In this document: positions 19,969-30,210 of the stretch, in pieces
How positions within the stretch are numbered: the first letter of the stretch is position 1
How the letters are laid out: the number at the start of each line of letters is the position of its first letter
Source of the DNA: Pseudomonadota bacterium
Lineage (GTDB): Bacteria > Pseudomonadota > Gammaproteobacteria > Burkholderiales > Burkholderiaceae_C
Direction of reading: 5' to 3'
Length of the DNA: 38,113 nt
NCBI GenBank assembly: GCA_021808405.1
Contig: JAKBBQ010000006.1
Location: forward strand, 1 to 38,113
The notes under the pieces: model-generated
What the model saw: the letters and a program-made list of their open reading frames with translations, nothing else
Told to the model about the DNA's origin: nothing
Database searches by the model: none
Made by a program: the position numbers and the translations under genes

Positions 19969-21683
19969 GCCTGGGGCTCGCCCTGCCGGCCCGCCGCCTG
20001 CTGGCGCTGCAGCACCTGGTCGCGCAGCGCGCGGCGCAGCACCTTGCCGACCGGGGTCTTCGGCAATTCATCGCGGAATTCGATGCGCCGCGGACGCTTG
20101 TAGCCGGTCAGGCGCTCGGCCAGGAACGCGCGCAGCCTGGCTTCGTCCAGGCTCGGGTCGCTGCGTACGACGAACAGCAACACGGCCTCCCCGGAGTCGG
20201 CGTCCGGCACGCCCACCGCGGCGGCTTCCATCACCCCGGGGCACGACACCGCGACGTCCTCGACCTCGTTGGGGTAGACGTTGAACCCGGAGACCAGGAT
20301 CATGTCCTTCTTGCGGTCGACGATGCGCACATACCCCTGCGCATCGATCACCCCCAGGTCGCCCGTCTTGAAGAAACCGTCCTCGGTGAACGCGCGCGCG
20401 GTCTCCTGCGGGCGCTGCCAGTAGCCCTGCATGACCTGCGGGCCGCGCACCGCGATCTCTCCCACCTGCCCGGCCGGCAGCAACTTGCCGGCGTCGTCGA
20501 CGACCACCATGTCGGTCGACGGCAGCGGCATGCCGATGGTGCCGGAGAAATGGTCGGTATCGGTGGGGTTGCAGCACACCGACGGCGAGGTTTCCGACAG
20601 CCCGTAGCCCTCGCTGATCGGGCAGCCGGTGCGCTGCAGCCATTGCCGGGCCACCGCCTCCTGCACCGCCATGCCCCCGCCCAGCGACACCAGCAGCCCG
20701 GACAGGTCGAGGCGGGAAAAGCCCGGGTGGTGCAGCAGGGCGTTGAACAGGGTGTTGACCGCCGGGAACACATGCACCCGGTAGCGCGACAGCTCGGCGA
20801 TCGTGCCCTTGAGATCGCGCGGGTTGGGGATCAGGATCGTCATGTTGCCTTCGTAGGCCGCGAGCAGCATGACCACCGTGAAGGCGAAGATGTGGTAGAG
20901 CGGCAGCGCGCAGACCACGTTGAGCGGGCCCGGCTGCGGGTGCTTGCGCAACGCCGGCTGGTTCCACGCCGAGCTCTGCAGCACATTGGCGATCAGGTTG
21001 CGGTGGCTGAGCGCGGCGCCCTTGGACACCCCGGTGGTGCCGCCGGTGTACTGCAGCACCGCCAGATCGGTGGGCGCCGCAGGGACTTCGCGCAGCGACA
21101 GCGAGCGCCCCTGCTGCAGCGCCTGCAGGAAGCGGACGTGGCCGGGCAGCGAGTACTCGCGGACCAGGCGCTTGACATGCCGCACGACGAAATTGACCAG
21201 CGGCCCCTTCACCCCGCCCAGCATGTCGCCGATCCCGGTGACCACCACCAGCCGCAGCCCGGCGCGGTCGCCCACCTGCTGCAGCGTGCCGGCGAAGTTC
21301 TCCAGCAGCACGATCGCGCTGGCGCCGCTGTCGCGCAGCTGGTGCTCGAGTTCGCGCGGGGTGTACAGCGGATTGACATTGACCACCACCAGCCCGGCGC
21401 GCAGCGCCGCGGCGACCGCGATCGGATACTGCGGCACGTTGGGCATCATCAGCGCGATGCGCTCCCCCGGGCGCAGCCCCTGCTGCTGCAGCCAGGCGGC
21501 GAAGGCCCGGGAATCGCGTTGCCACTGCGCGTAGCTGGTGCGCCGGCCCATGAAGGCGAACGCGGCGCGGTCCGCATGGAGGTCGAAGCTGCGCTGCAGC
21601 AGTTGCGTCAGCGAGCCGTAGGCATCGGGGTCGATGTCGGCGGGCACGCCTTCGGGGTAGTGCGCGAGCCAGGGGCGGTCCAT
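19965..21683 (-). CDS. fadD: Long-chain fatty acid-CoA ligase
   Basis: MDRPWLAHYPEGVPADIDPDAYGSLTQLL; LQYTGGTTGVSKGAALSHRNL; EGYGLSETSP; KTGDLGVIDAQGYVRIVDRKKDMILVSGFNVYPNEVEDV. Stop overlaps the cca start by 4 nt. Confidence 0.93.
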   Translation of the reverse strand: MDRPWLAHYPEGVPADIDPDAYGSLTQLLQRSFDLHADRAAFAFMGRRTSYAQWQRDSRAFAAWLQQQGLRPGERIALMMPNVPQYPIAVAAALRAGLVVVNVNPLYTPRELEHQLRDSGASAIVLLENFAGTLQQVGDRAGLRLVVVTGIGDMLGGVKGPLVNFVVRHVKRLVREYSLPGHVRFLQALQQGRSLSLREVPAAPTDLAVLQYTGGTTGVSKGAALSHRNLIANVLQSSAWNQPALRKHPQPGPLNVVCALPLYHIFAFTVVMLLAAYEGNMTILIPNPRDLKGTIAELSRYRVHVFPAVNTLFNALLHHPGFSRLDLSGLLVSLGGGMAVQEAVARQWLQRTGCPISEGYGLSETSPSVCCNPTDTDHFSGTIGMPLPSTDMVVVDDAGKLLPAGQVGEIAVRGPQVMQGYWQRPQETARAFTEDGFFKTGDLGVIDAQGYVRIVDRKKDMILVSGFNVYPNEVEDVAVSCPGVMEAAAVGVPDADSGEAVLLFVVRSDPSLDEARLRAFLAERLTGYKRPRRIEFRDELPKTPVGKVLRRALRDQVLQRQQAAGRQGEPQA

Positions 21684-21730
21684 CGGCGGTTCCTCGCGAA
21701 TCCGTAGTGGGGTTGCAGGGTCCGGAAATA

Positions 21731-21750
21731 AAACGAACGATCGTTCGTTT
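21731..21750. promoter_or_regulatory. Perfect 20-bp palindrome upstream of fadD; candidate TetR-family operator
   Basis: AAACGAACGATCGTTCGTTT is its own reverse complement; 47 bp upstream of the fadD ATG. Confidence 0.75.
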
Positions 21751-21867
21751 CCCGTCATCGCGAAGGATACCCGCTGGCGCGTCGCTTGACCAGAGCACTC
21801 CCACCGCGCGCAGGGAAACCCTCGGCCGGCTCCCCCGCCGAGCCTCGCGCCAGCCGAACGCCGCGCC

Positions 21868-22962
21868 TCAGGTATCGGCGATCTTGATGGTCGGGAAGCG
21901 CGACGAATAGTCGCGCGCGCGCTGCGCCACCGCGGCGCCGAGCTTGCGCGCGATCGCCAGGTATTCCTGGGCGGCAGCGCCCTGGGGATCGGCCACCACG
22001 CTGGGGGCGCCGCTGTCGGCCTGCTCGCGGATGCGCAGGTCCAGCGGCAGCGAGCCGAGCAGCGGCACGCCGAAATCCTCGGACATGCGCTGGCCGCCGC
22101 CGCTGCCGAAAATCGGTTCCACGTGGCCGCACTGCGAGCAGACATGGGTGGCCATGTTCTCGACGATGCCCAGCACCGGGACCTGGACCTTCTCGAACAT
22201 CCGCAAACCCTTGCGGGCGTCGAGCAGCGCGATGTCCTGCGGGGTCGTGACGATCACCGCGCCGCTCAGCGGGACGCGCTGGCTGAGGGTGAGCTGGATG
22301 TCGCCGGTGCCCGGAGGCATGTCGACGATCAGGTAGTCCAGGTCCTGCCAGTGCGTCTGGTGCAGCAGCTGCTCCAGCGCCTGCGTGGCCATCGGGCCGC
22401 GCCAGATCATCGGCGTGTCGGCGTCCATCAGCACCCCGATGGACATGACCTGCAGGCCGTGGCTGCGCAACGGCTCCATGGTCTTGCCGTCGCTGCTCTG
22501 CGGACGCCCCTGCAGGCCGAGCATCATCTGCTGCGACGGGCCGTAGATGTCGGCGTCGAGCACCCCGACCTGGGCGCCCTCGGCGGCCAGAGCCAGCGCC
22601 AGGTTGGCCGCGGTGGTGCTCTTGCCCACGCCGCCCTTGCCCGACGCCACCGCGATCACATTGCGCACCCCGTCCAGCGCGCGCACCCCGCGCTGCACCG
22701 CATGGGCCTCGATGCGGGTGGACACCTCGACCTCGACCTCGCGCACCCCGGGCAGCGCGGCCACCGCCTGGCCGGCCTGCTGGCGCAACGCCTCGATGCG
22801 GCTGCGCGCCGGGTAGCCCAGCACCAGTTGCAGCCTGACCTTGCCGTCCTGCGTTTCCACCTTGCGCAGCACCTTGGCCGCGCGCAGCCCCTGGCCGCTG
22901 CCGGGGTCGGCAACGTGGTCGAGGGCCTGTTCGATCTGTTCCTGGGAGGGTGTCGTGGGCAT
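21868..22962 (-). CDS. mrp: Mrp/NBP35 (ApbC) family Fe-S cluster carrier ATPase
   Basis: [93 protein letters not shown] (CxxC). Confidence 0.95.
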   Translation of the reverse strand: MPTTPSQEQIEQALDHVADPGSGQGLRAAKVLRKVETQDGKVRLQLVLGYPARSRIEALRQQAGQAVAALPGVREVEVEVSTRIEAHAVQRGVRALDGVRNVIAVASGKGGVGKSTTAANLALALAAEGAQVGVLDADIYGPSQQMMLGLQGRPQSSDGKTMEPLRSHGLQVMSIGVLMDADTPMIWRGPMATQALEQLLHQTHWQDLDYLIVDMPPGTGDIQLTLSQRVPLSGAVIVTTPQDIALLDARKGLRMFEKVQVPVLGIVENMATHVCSQCGHVEPIFGSGGGQRMSEDFGVPLLGSLPLDLRIREQADSGAPSVVADPQGAAAQEYLAIARKLGAAVAQRARDYSSRFPTIKIADT

Positions 22963-23140
22963 GGTGCATGGCGCCGAAGCGAGTCGGCCAGACGCGGCGA
23001 TCCGCGCTCCCCAAGTCTACCTACAATGTCGCATTCGGCGCACCGGCGCAGTCGCGCCGCCCCTTGCCCCACCGGCCGCCGTGCCGCCGGCCGGCACGGC
23101 GCGCCCTCCAGCCGCCCGGCGGCCCAGCACACCCGACCGC

Positions 23141-25279
23141 ATGACCTCGTCCCCGTCCTCTCCCGCCGCCGAGACCCTCGCACCCAAGCGGCGCCTGTTC
23201 GTCACCACGGCGCTGCCCTACGCCAACGGCGCGTTCCACATCGGCCACATGATGGAATACATCCAGGCCGACATCTGGGTGCGCCTGCAGCGCATGCTCG
23301 GCAACGAGGTGCACTTCGTCTGCGCCGACGACGCCCACGGCGCACCGATCATGATCGCCGCCGACAAGGCCGGCCAGACGCCCCAGCAGTTCGTCGCCGA
23401 CATCGCCGCCGGGCGCGCCCGCTACCTGGACGGCTTCCTGATCCGCTTCGACAACTGGCACAGCACCGACGCGCCGGAGAACCACCAGCTGGCGCAGGAC
23501 ATCTACCGCGCACTGCGCAAGGCGGGCCTGATCTGCGAACGCTCGATCGAGCAGTTCTACGACCCGGTCAAGGGCATGTTCCTGCCCGACCGCTACATCA
23601 AGGGCCACTGCCCCAAATGCGACTCCCCCGACCAGTACGGGGACTCCTGCGAGGTGTGCGGCGCGGTCTACAGCCCCACCGAGCTGCGCCAGCCGTATTC
23701 GGTGTTGTCGGGGGCCACGCCGCAACTGCGCAGCAGCGAGCACTACTTCTTCCAGCTTTCGTCGGCGCGCTGCGTGGACTTCCTGCGCGCATGGACCCAG
23801 GCCGCCGACACGCGCGGCCGGCCGCACCTGCAGCCGGAGGTGCTGAACAAGGTGCGCGAGTGGTTCGCCGTCGATGCCCACGGCCACGGCGGGCTGGCCG
23901 ACTGGGACATTTCCCGCGACGCCCCCTACTTCGGAATCGAGGTTCCCGACGCCCCGGGCAAGTACTTCTACGTCTGGCTGGACGCCCCCATCGGCTACCT
24001 CGCCAGCCTGAAGAACCATTTCGACAAGGGGCAGGCCGCGGCGCATTGGCACGCGCCGTCGCGCACCACCCAGAGCTTCGAGGCCTTCATCGCCGACCCG
24101 GCGGTCGAGCAGGTGCATTTCATCGGCAAGGACATCGTGTACTTCCACACCCTGTTCTGGCCCGCCACCTTGCATTTCTCGGGCCGCAAAACCCCCAGCC
24201 AGGTGCATGTCCACGGCCACGTGACCGTGGGTGGCGAGAAGATGAGCAAGAGCCGCGGCACGGGGATCTCCCCGCTGCGCTACCTGGAGCTGCAACTCGA
24301 CCCGGAATGGCTGCGCTACTACCTGGCCGCCAAGCTGTCGTCCCGCGTCGACGACCTGGACTTCGGCGCCGACGATTTTGCCGCCCGGGTCAACAGCGAC
24401 CTGGTCGGCAAGTACGTCAACATCGCGAGCCGCGCCAGCCGATTCATCACCCAGTATTTCGACGGCCGCCTGGGCTTCCACGGCGCCACCGACTCGATGC
24501 GGCAGGCCGCGGTGGCGCTGTCGCACGACATCGCCGCGGCGCTCGATTCCCGCGACTATGCGCGTGCGCTGCGCGAGATCATGGCCCATGCCGACCGCAT
24601 CAACGCCGCGTTCGACTCGGCCCAACCCTGGGTGCTGGCCAAGGACGACGCGCGGCGTGCCGAACTGCAGGACGCCTGCTCGCGCGCGCTGGCGGGTTTC
24701 TGGACCCTGTCGGTGCTGCTCGCCCCGGTGCTGCCGGCGACCGCGTCGCGGGTGGCGCGCGAACTCTTCGGCCTGGATCGCGACTTCGTCTGGAGCGACT
24801 GCCAGCGGCTGCCCGAGCGCGTCGCGCCCTACCGCCACCTGCTGCAGCGCGTCGACCCGGCCAAGCTGCAGCAGTTGCTGCAGCCCGAGCCGCCCGCCCG
24901 GCAGCCCGCGCCGCCATCGCAGCCCGGCGCCGCGGCGACCATCGGCATCGACGACTTCGGCAAGCTGGACCTGCGCATCGCGCGCATCGCCCAGGCGCAG
25001 GCGGTCGAGGGCTCGACCAAGCTGCTGCGCCTGCAACTCGACCTGGGAGAGCGCGACGACCAGGGCGAACCCCGGCTGCGCAACGTGTTCTCCGGGATCG
25101 CGTCGGCCTACGATCCGGCCGAACTCGTCGGCCGACTGACGGTCGTCGTCGCCAACCTCGCGCCGCGCAAGATGAAATTCGGCGTCAGCGAAGGCATGGT
25201 GCTGTCGGCCTCCGCCGAGGGTTCGATCTTCCTGCTGTCGGCCGATGCCGGGGCCCGGCCCGGCATGCGGGTGAGCTGA
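23141..25279 (+). CDS. metG: Methionyl-tRNA synthetase with C-terminal tRNA-binding domain
   Basis: [47 protein letters not shown] zinc knuckle, [10 protein letters not shown] (KMSKS), and C-terminal [36 protein letters not shown]. Confidence 0.96.
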   Translation: MTSSPSSPAAETLAPKRRLFVTTALPYANGAFHIGHMMEYIQADIWVRLQRMLGNEVHFVCADDAHGAPIMIAADKAGQTPQQFVADIAAGRARYLDGFLIRFDNWHSTDAPENHQLAQDIYRALRKAGLICERSIEQFYDPVKGMFLPDRYIKGHCPKCDSPDQYGDSCEVCGAVYSPTELRQPYSVLSGATPQLRSSEHYFFQLSSARCVDFLRAWTQAADTRGRPHLQPEVLNKVREWFAVDAHGHGGLADWDISRDAPYFGIEVPDAPGKYFYVWLDAPIGYLASLKNHFDKGQAAAHWHAPSRTTQSFEAFIADPAVEQVHFIGKDIVYFHTLFWPATLHFSGRKTPSQVHVHGHVTVGGEKMSKSRGTGISPLRYLELQLDPEWLRYYLAAKLSSRVDDLDFGADDFAARVNSDLVGKYVNIASRASRFITQYFDGRLGFHGATDSMRQAAVALSHDIAAALDSRDYARALREIMAHADRINAAFDSAQPWVLAKDDARRAELQDACSRALAGFWTLSVLLAPVLPATASRVARELFGLDRDFVWSDCQRLPERVAPYRHLLQRVDPAKLQQLLQPEPPARQPAPPSQPGAAATIGIDDFGKLDLRIARIAQAQAVEGSTKLLRLQLDLGERDDQGEPRLRNVFSGIASAYDPAELVGRLTVVVANLAPRKMKFGVSEGMVLSASAEGSIFLLSADAGARPGMRVS

Positions 25280-25299
25280 AGCTGCGCGAGGAGTCCGCG

Positions 25300-26235
25300 A
25301 TGTCCGACGCCACGCCAGCGCGACCCGGCGCAGCGGCCAAGCCGCCGCCGCCGGAGCAGGCCTTGCGGGAATTTTCCGACACGCAGTGGGGGCAAGACCG
25401 AACCACCCATCTGGAACATCTGGTGGAAGCGGGCTGCGTGCTGCACTTCCCACGGCTCGCCTTCACCCTGCAGCCGCCCGAACGGCGATTTCTCGATCCG
25501 CGCTGGAGCGACGGCCGCTCGAAGAACATCAGCCTGCGCGCCGGCGCGGAGCTGCGCGGCACGCAGGCGCAGGGGCAGGACCGCCAACAGCTGCAGGCGA
25601 TGATCGAGCGCTTCGCGGCCCAGGCCGCGCAACTGGTCGACAGGCTGTTCCCCCAGTACCGCGGCAAGCTGCGAGCGGGCAACGCGTCGCTGCGGCCCTT
25701 CGAGGTGCAGGGCCGCGAGACCTCCTGGCGCAAGGACGACGCGCGGCTGCACGTCGACGCCTTTCCGTCCAATCCGACCCGCGGGCTGCGCTTGCTGAGG
25801 GTGTTCAGCAACGTCCACCCCGGGCAGCTCGCGCGCCAGTGGCGCGTCGGCGAGGCCTTCGAGGACTTCGGCGCCCGCTTCCTGCCCCGGCTGCGACCGG
25901 CCTGGCCCGGTTCGGCGCGCGCGCTGCACCTGCTGCGCCTGACCAAGGCACTGCGCACCCCCTACGACCAGGCGATGCTGCAACTGCACGACCTGGCCAA
26001 GTCCGACCTGGACTACCAGCGCCAGGCCCCGCAGGCGCGGGTGGACTTCGCTCCCGGCAGCACCTGGGTGGTGTACTCCGACCAGGTGCTGCACGCGGTG
26101 ATGGGCGGCCAGCACATGATGGAGCAGACCTTCTACCTGCACCCCGACGACCAGCTCGCGCCCCACACCGCTCCGCTGCGCGTGCTCGAGCGGCTGCTCG
26201 GTCGCGGACTGGGCGTGCCGCCGCGCGAGCGATGA
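25300..26235 (+). CDS. kdoO: Kdo hydroxylase (KdoO) family Fe(II)/2-oxoglutarate dioxygenase
   Basis: SLRPFEVQGRETSWRKDDARLHVDAFPSNPTRGLRLLRVFSNVHP (HxD), TWVVYSDQVLHAVMGGQHMMEQTFYL (distal His). Next to a heptosyltransferase. Confidence 0.75.
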   Translation: MSDATPARPGAAAKPPPPEQALREFSDTQWGQDRTTHLEHLVEAGCVLHFPRLAFTLQPPERRFLDPRWSDGRSKNISLRAGAELRGTQAQGQDRQQLQAMIERFAAQAAQLVDRLFPQYRGKLRAGNASLRPFEVQGRETSWRKDDARLHVDAFPSNPTRGLRLLRVFSNVHPGQLARQWRVGEAFEDFGARFLPRLRPAWPGSARALHLLRLTKALRTPYDQAMLQLHDLAKSDLDYQRQAPQARVDFAPGSTWVVYSDQVLHAVMGGQHMMEQTFYLHPDDQLAPHTAPLRVLERLLGRGLGVPPRER

Positions 26236-27263
26236 CGGGCGCCGCCGGCACGCTGCCGCTGGCCTGGGGCACGGGCGGGCTGCCGGCCGCTCCGCGCTCG
26301 CTGCTGGTCGTGCAGCTGTCGGCGATGGGCGACCAGGTGCAGACCCTGCCCGCGGTATCGGACATCGCGGCGCGCTGGCCCGAGCTGGCGATCGACTGGG
26401 CCGTCGACTCGCGTTTCGCGGCGATCCCGCGCAGGCATCCGGCGGTGCGCAGGGTGTTCGCCCTGCCGCTCAAGGCCTTGCAGCAGGCGCCGGCGCGCAT
26501 CGACCTCTGGCGCGCTCTGCTGGGCCAGTTGCGCGGACTGCGCCGCGATCGCTACGACCTGGTGTGGGACCCGCAAAGCGTGCTCAAGAGCGCCATCGTC
26601 TCGCGTCTGGCGCGCGGCCGGCTGCGCGTGGGCTACCGGGCGGCCGACTGCGGCGGCGAGCCGCTGGCGGCGCACGCCTACCAGCTGCATTTCACCCGCC
26701 CTGCGGGGCTGCACGGGACGAGCGGCAGGCGCGCCTTCGCCGCGGCGGTGCTGGCCAGCGACCCGCTGCGCCCGGTGCAGTACCGGCTGGCCGACTCGAT
26801 GCGGGTCGATGCCGCGGCACGCTCGCGGGTGCTGCTGGCGCACGGCGTGTCGCGCCCGCACCGCGAATGGGCGCCGGCGAACTGGATCGAACTGGCGCGC
26901 CGGCTGCACCTGCAGGGCATCGACTGCAAGCTGACCTGGGGCAGTGCGCGCGAACGCCAGCGCGCGCTGGACATCGCGGCCGCGCTGCCCGCGGGGGTGG
27001 TGCAGATCGACGACCCTCCGCAAGGCCTGGACGCGCTGCTGGACTACCTGGCCGCAAGCCGCGCGGTGGTCGGGGTCGACACCGGTTTCACCCACTTCGC
27101 TGCCGCGCTGCGGCTGCCGCTGCTGGGGGTGTTCAGCGCCGGCACCGGCCCCGAGGTCCTGCTGGCCGAGGACCCGCGGATCACCCGCAGCGTCGGCGGA
27201 CACGGCCACGACCCCGACGTCGACGAGGCCTGGGCCGCGCTGCGCGACCTGGTCGCTGCATGA
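26232..27263 (+). CDS. waaC: Glycosyltransferase family 9 (lipopolysaccharide heptosyltransferase I, WaaC-like)
   Basis: LLVVQLSAMGDQVQTLPAVSDIAARWPELAIDWAVDSRFAAIPRRHPAVRRV; VVGVDTGFTHFAAALRLPLLGVFSAGTGPE. Start overlaps the preceding stop. Confidence 0.82.
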   Translation: MTGAAGTLPLAWGTGGLPAAPRSLLVVQLSAMGDQVQTLPAVSDIAARWPELAIDWAVDSRFAAIPRRHPAVRRVFALPLKALQQAPARIDLWRALLGQLRGLRRDRYDLVWDPQSVLKSAIVSRLARGRLRVGYRAADCGGEPLAAHAYQLHFTRPAGLHGTSGRRAFAAAVLASDPLRPVQYRLADSMRVDAAARSRVLLAHGVSRPHREWAPANWIELARRLHLQGIDCKLTWGSARERQRALDIAAALPAGVVQIDDPPQGLDALLDYLAASRAVVGVDTGFTHFAAALRLPLLGVFSAGTGPEVLLAEDPRITRSVGGHGHDPDVDEAWAALRDLVAA

Positions 27264-27383
27264 CCGGCTGCCTGCCGCGTGTTCGTGCCGCCACGCCCGC
27301 AAGTCCTAAGATGGCGGTATCCAGACCGCGCCGGCGCATGCGAAGCGCGCACTTTCCATCCCTGACTCCGCTGTCCTACTGCC

Positions 27384-27581
27384 ATGCCCTTTGCCGTCAA
27401 GCCCTATGTATCGGAAGCCACGCGCTTCCTGCAGGAACTCAAATCCCAGCACCCGGAGCTCGAGGCCGAGCAGAAGCGCGGCCGCGCGCTGCTGTGGGAT
27501 CGCCCGCAGGACGCCGAGCTGTGCGCCGGCTACGACGCCGCACGCGTGCCCCAGAAGGGCTACGTGTACGGCATCGACTGA
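27384..27581 (+). CDS. DUF3460 family protein
   Basis: MPFAVKPYVSEATRFLQELKSQHPELEAEQKRGRALLWDRPQD; small protein commonly found upstream of scpA in betaproteobacteria. Confidence 0.85.
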   Translation: MPFAVKPYVSEATRFLQELKSQHPELEAEQKRGRALLWDRPQDAELCAGYDAARVPQKGYVYGID

Positions 27582-27595
27582 AGCGGCACGCCGCC

Positions 27596-28456
27596 GTGTC
27601 GAGCGCGACCTGCGCCCCGTCAGCGGCCGAGCAGGCCCTGGCCGGCGCCGGGGATACCCTGCCGCACACCGTCGACGGCCTGGCGGTGGCCAGGCTGTAC
27701 GGCCAGCCGCTGTTCGAGCTGCCGCAGGACCTGTACATCCCCCCGGACGCTCTGGAGGTGTTCCTCGAGGCCTTCGAGGGGCCGCTGGACCTGCTGCTCT
27801 ACCTGATCCGGCGCCAGGATTTCAACATCCTGGACATTCCGATGGCCCAGGTGACCCGCCAGTACCTGGAGTACGTCGAGCAGATCCGCGACTCCAACCT
27901 GGAGCTGGCCGCCGAGTACCTGCTGATGGCGGCGATGCTGATCGAAATCAAGTCGCGCATGCTGCTGCCCCGCCCCGCGGCCGCCGAGGGCGAGCAGGTC
28001 GAGGATCCGCGCGCCGAACTCGTGCGCCGGCTGCTCGAGTACGAACGCATGAAGCTCGCCGCCCAGCAGCTCGACGCGCTGCCGCAGGCCGGGCGCGACT
28101 TCTGGCGCGCCCAGGTCGCGCTGGAGCGAAGCCCCGGCGTGCTGCTGGCCGAGGTGTCGGTCGACGAACTGCGCAGCGCCTGGGCCGAGGTGCTGCAACG
28201 TGCCCGGCTGCACGCCCGGCACACCATCGGACACGAACCCATTTCACTGCGCGAGGTCATGAGCGGGGTGTTGCGCCAGCTGCACGACCGCCGCTGGGCC
28301 GAGTTCGCCGACCTGTTCGACCCTTCGCGCGGCATGTTGCATGCGGTGCTGACCTTCGTCGCGCTGCTCGAACTGGCACGCGAAGGCCTGGTGCAACTCA
28401 CCCAGGCCGAGGCCTACGCGCCGCTGTACCTGCGGCTCGCCTACACCCCATCGTGA
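27596..28456 (+). CDS. scpA: Segregation and condensation protein A
   Basis: [42 protein letters not shown] ... [25 protein letters not shown] start [10 protein letters not shown]. Confidence 0.93.
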   Translation: MSSATCAPSAAEQALAGAGDTLPHTVDGLAVARLYGQPLFELPQDLYIPPDALEVFLEAFEGPLDLLLYLIRRQDFNILDIPMAQVTRQYLEYVEQIRDSNLELAAEYLLMAAMLIEIKSRMLLPRPAAAEGEQVEDPRAELVRRLLEYERMKLAAQQLDALPQAGRDFWRAQVALERSPGVLLAEVSVDELRSAWAEVLQRARLHARHTIGHEPISLREVMSGVLRQLHDRRWAEFADLFDPSRGMLHAVLTFVALLELAREGLVQLTQAEAYAPLYLRLAYTPS

Positions 28457-28466
28457 CGACCTGACC

Positions 28467-29327
28467 ATGCCCGCCCACCCTTCGGAAGCCGCCGCGCCGT
28501 ATGCCGGCGCGGCCGCCACGGGACCCAAGCCCATGACCTTGCATCGCCTGCGGGCGATGCGCGACTCCGGGCAGCCGGTCGCGATGCTGACCGCCTACGA
28601 CGCCGCCAGCGCCGCGCTGCTCGACGACTGCGGGGTCGACTGCCTGCTGGTCGGCGACTCGCTGGGCATGGTCATGCAGGGCCATGCCTCGACGCTGCCG
28701 GTGAGCCTGGAGCAGATGGCCTACCACGTCGGCTGCGTGGCCCGCGCCGCGCGCCGCGCCTGGGTGCTGGCGGACCTGCCGTTCGGCAGCTATCAGGCCG
28801 ATGCCGCGCAGGCGGTGCGCAGCGCCGTCACGCTGATGCAGGCCGGCGCGCAGATGGTCAAGCTCGAGGGCGGCGGCTGGACCACGCCGGTGGTGGCCGC
28901 GCTGGTCGAGCGGGGCATTCCGGTCTGCGCCCACCTGGGACTGACCCCGCAAAGCGTGCATGCGCTGGGCGGCTACCGCATCCAGGGGCGCGACGCGTCG
29001 GGCGCGCAGCTGCTGCAGCGCCACGCGCGCGAGCTCGCCGCAGCCGGCGCGGCGATGCTGGTGCTCGAACTCGTGCCCTCCGATCTGGCGGCACAGGTCA
29101 GCGCCGAGTTCCCCGGCATCTGCATCGGCATCGGTGCCGGCGCCCGCACCCATGGCCAGGTGCTGGTGCTGCACGACATGCTCGACATCACCCTCGGCCC
29201 CAAGCCGCGTTTCGTGCGCAATTTCATGCAGGGTGCCGCCAGCGTGCGCGAGGCCGTCCAGGCCTACGTGCGCGATGTCAAGGCCGGCGTCTTCCCCGAC
29301 GAAGCGCTGCACGGCTACGCAGCCTGA
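28467..29327 (+). CDS. panB: 3-methyl-2-oxobutanoate hydroxymethyltransferase
   Basis: [79 protein letters not shown]. Confidence 0.97.
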   Translation: MPAHPSEAAAPYAGAAATGPKPMTLHRLRAMRDSGQPVAMLTAYDAASAALLDDCGVDCLLVGDSLGMVMQGHASTLPVSLEQMAYHVGCVARAARRAWVLADLPFGSYQADAAQAVRSAVTLMQAGAQMVKLEGGGWTTPVVAALVERGIPVCAHLGLTPQSVHALGGYRIQGRDASGAQLLQRHARELAAAGAAMLVLELVPSDLAAQVSAEFPGICIGIGAGARTHGQVLVLHDMLDITLGPKPRFVRNFMQGAASVREAVQAYVRDVKAGVFPDEALHGYAA

Positions 29328-29342
29328 ACCCGCTTGCCACCG

Positions 29343-30200
29343 ATGCCCGCTCCGATGCCCATCCTGCGCAGCCGCGCCGAACTGCGCGGCGCGCTGTCAT
29401 CCCTGCCGCGCCCGACCTTGGTTCCCACGATGGGCCACCTGCACGCCGGGCACCTGGCGCTGGTCGCGCGCGCGCGCGAATTCGGCGCGCCGGTGGTGGC
29501 CAGCGTGTTCGTCAACCGGCTGCAGTTCGGCGCCGGAGAGGATTTCGATCGCTACCCGCGCGATCTGCTGCGCGATGCCGGCCTGCTCGAGCAGGCCGGC
29601 TGCGACTACCTGTACGCCCCGGACGAAGCCGACATGTACCCGGTTCCCCAGACCTTCCACGTCAGCCCGGACCCGCGGCTGGCCGGCGAGCTCGAAGGGG
29701 CCGTCCGCCCGGGGCATTTCCAGGGCGTGACCACGGTGGTGCTCAAGCTGCTGCAGCTGGCGCAACCGGCCATCGCGGTGTTCGGCAAGAAGGACTACCA
29801 GCAACTGCTGCTGGTGCGTGCGATGGTCGAGCAATTCGCGCTGCCGGTGCGCATCGAGGGGGTCGAGACGGTGCGCGAGCCCGACGGCCTGGCGATGTCC
29901 TCGCGCAACAGCTACCTGGGTGCCGCGCAGCGCGCGCAGGCGCCGCAACTGCAGCAGGCGCTGCGCCTGCTCGCCGCGCAGCTGCCGGAGTGCCGCGGTC
30001 TGCCGCGCTTGCAGGCCGCGCAGGACGAAGCCTGCGGATGGCTGCGCGAGCGGGGCTGGGAGCCCGACTACGTCAGCGTGCGCAGGCGCGTCGACCTGCA
30101 GCCGCCGCGAGCCGACGAACTCGGCGAAGCCGGCACGCTGGTGGTGCTGGGCGCGGCGCGCCTGGGCGGCACACGGCTGCTCGACAACCTGGAAATCTAA
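29343..30200 (+). CDS. panC: Pantothenate synthetase
   Basis: TLVPTMGHLHAGHLALVARAREFGAPVVASVFVNRLQFGAGEDFDRYPRDLLRDAGLLEQAGCDYLYAPDEADMYP; FGKKDYQQLLLVRAMVEQF; GLAMSSRNSYL. Track start (29334) would be TTG; ATG at 29343 preferred. Confidence 0.95.
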   Translation: MPAPMPILRSRAELRGALSSLPRPTLVPTMGHLHAGHLALVARAREFGAPVVASVFVNRLQFGAGEDFDRYPRDLLRDAGLLEQAGCDYLYAPDEADMYPVPQTFHVSPDPRLAGELEGAVRPGHFQGVTTVVLKLLQLAQPAIAVFGKKDYQQLLLVRAMVEQFALPVRIEGVETVREPDGLAMSSRNSYLGAAQRAQAPQLQQALRLLAAQLPECRGLPRLQAAQDEACGWLRERGWEPDYVSVRRRVDLQPPRADELGEAGTLVVLGAARLGGTRLLDNLEI

Positions 30201-30210
30201 GCCGCCGGCG

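Noticed and set aside
23022-23027. TACAAT upstream of metG as a promoter
   Set aside because: Plausible -10, but no -35 at proper spacing; not enough to list as a feature.
23021-25453. 810-aa minus-strand ORF antisense to metG
   Set aside because: Mirror of the metG reading frame, no domain signature.
22123-26235. 1370-aa plus-strand ORF
   Set aside because: Out of frame over metG (real frame 23141-25279) and antisense to mrp; only its last 311 codons (25300-26235) read as a real protein. The remainder is compositional Arg/Ala/Pro/Gly-rich shadow.
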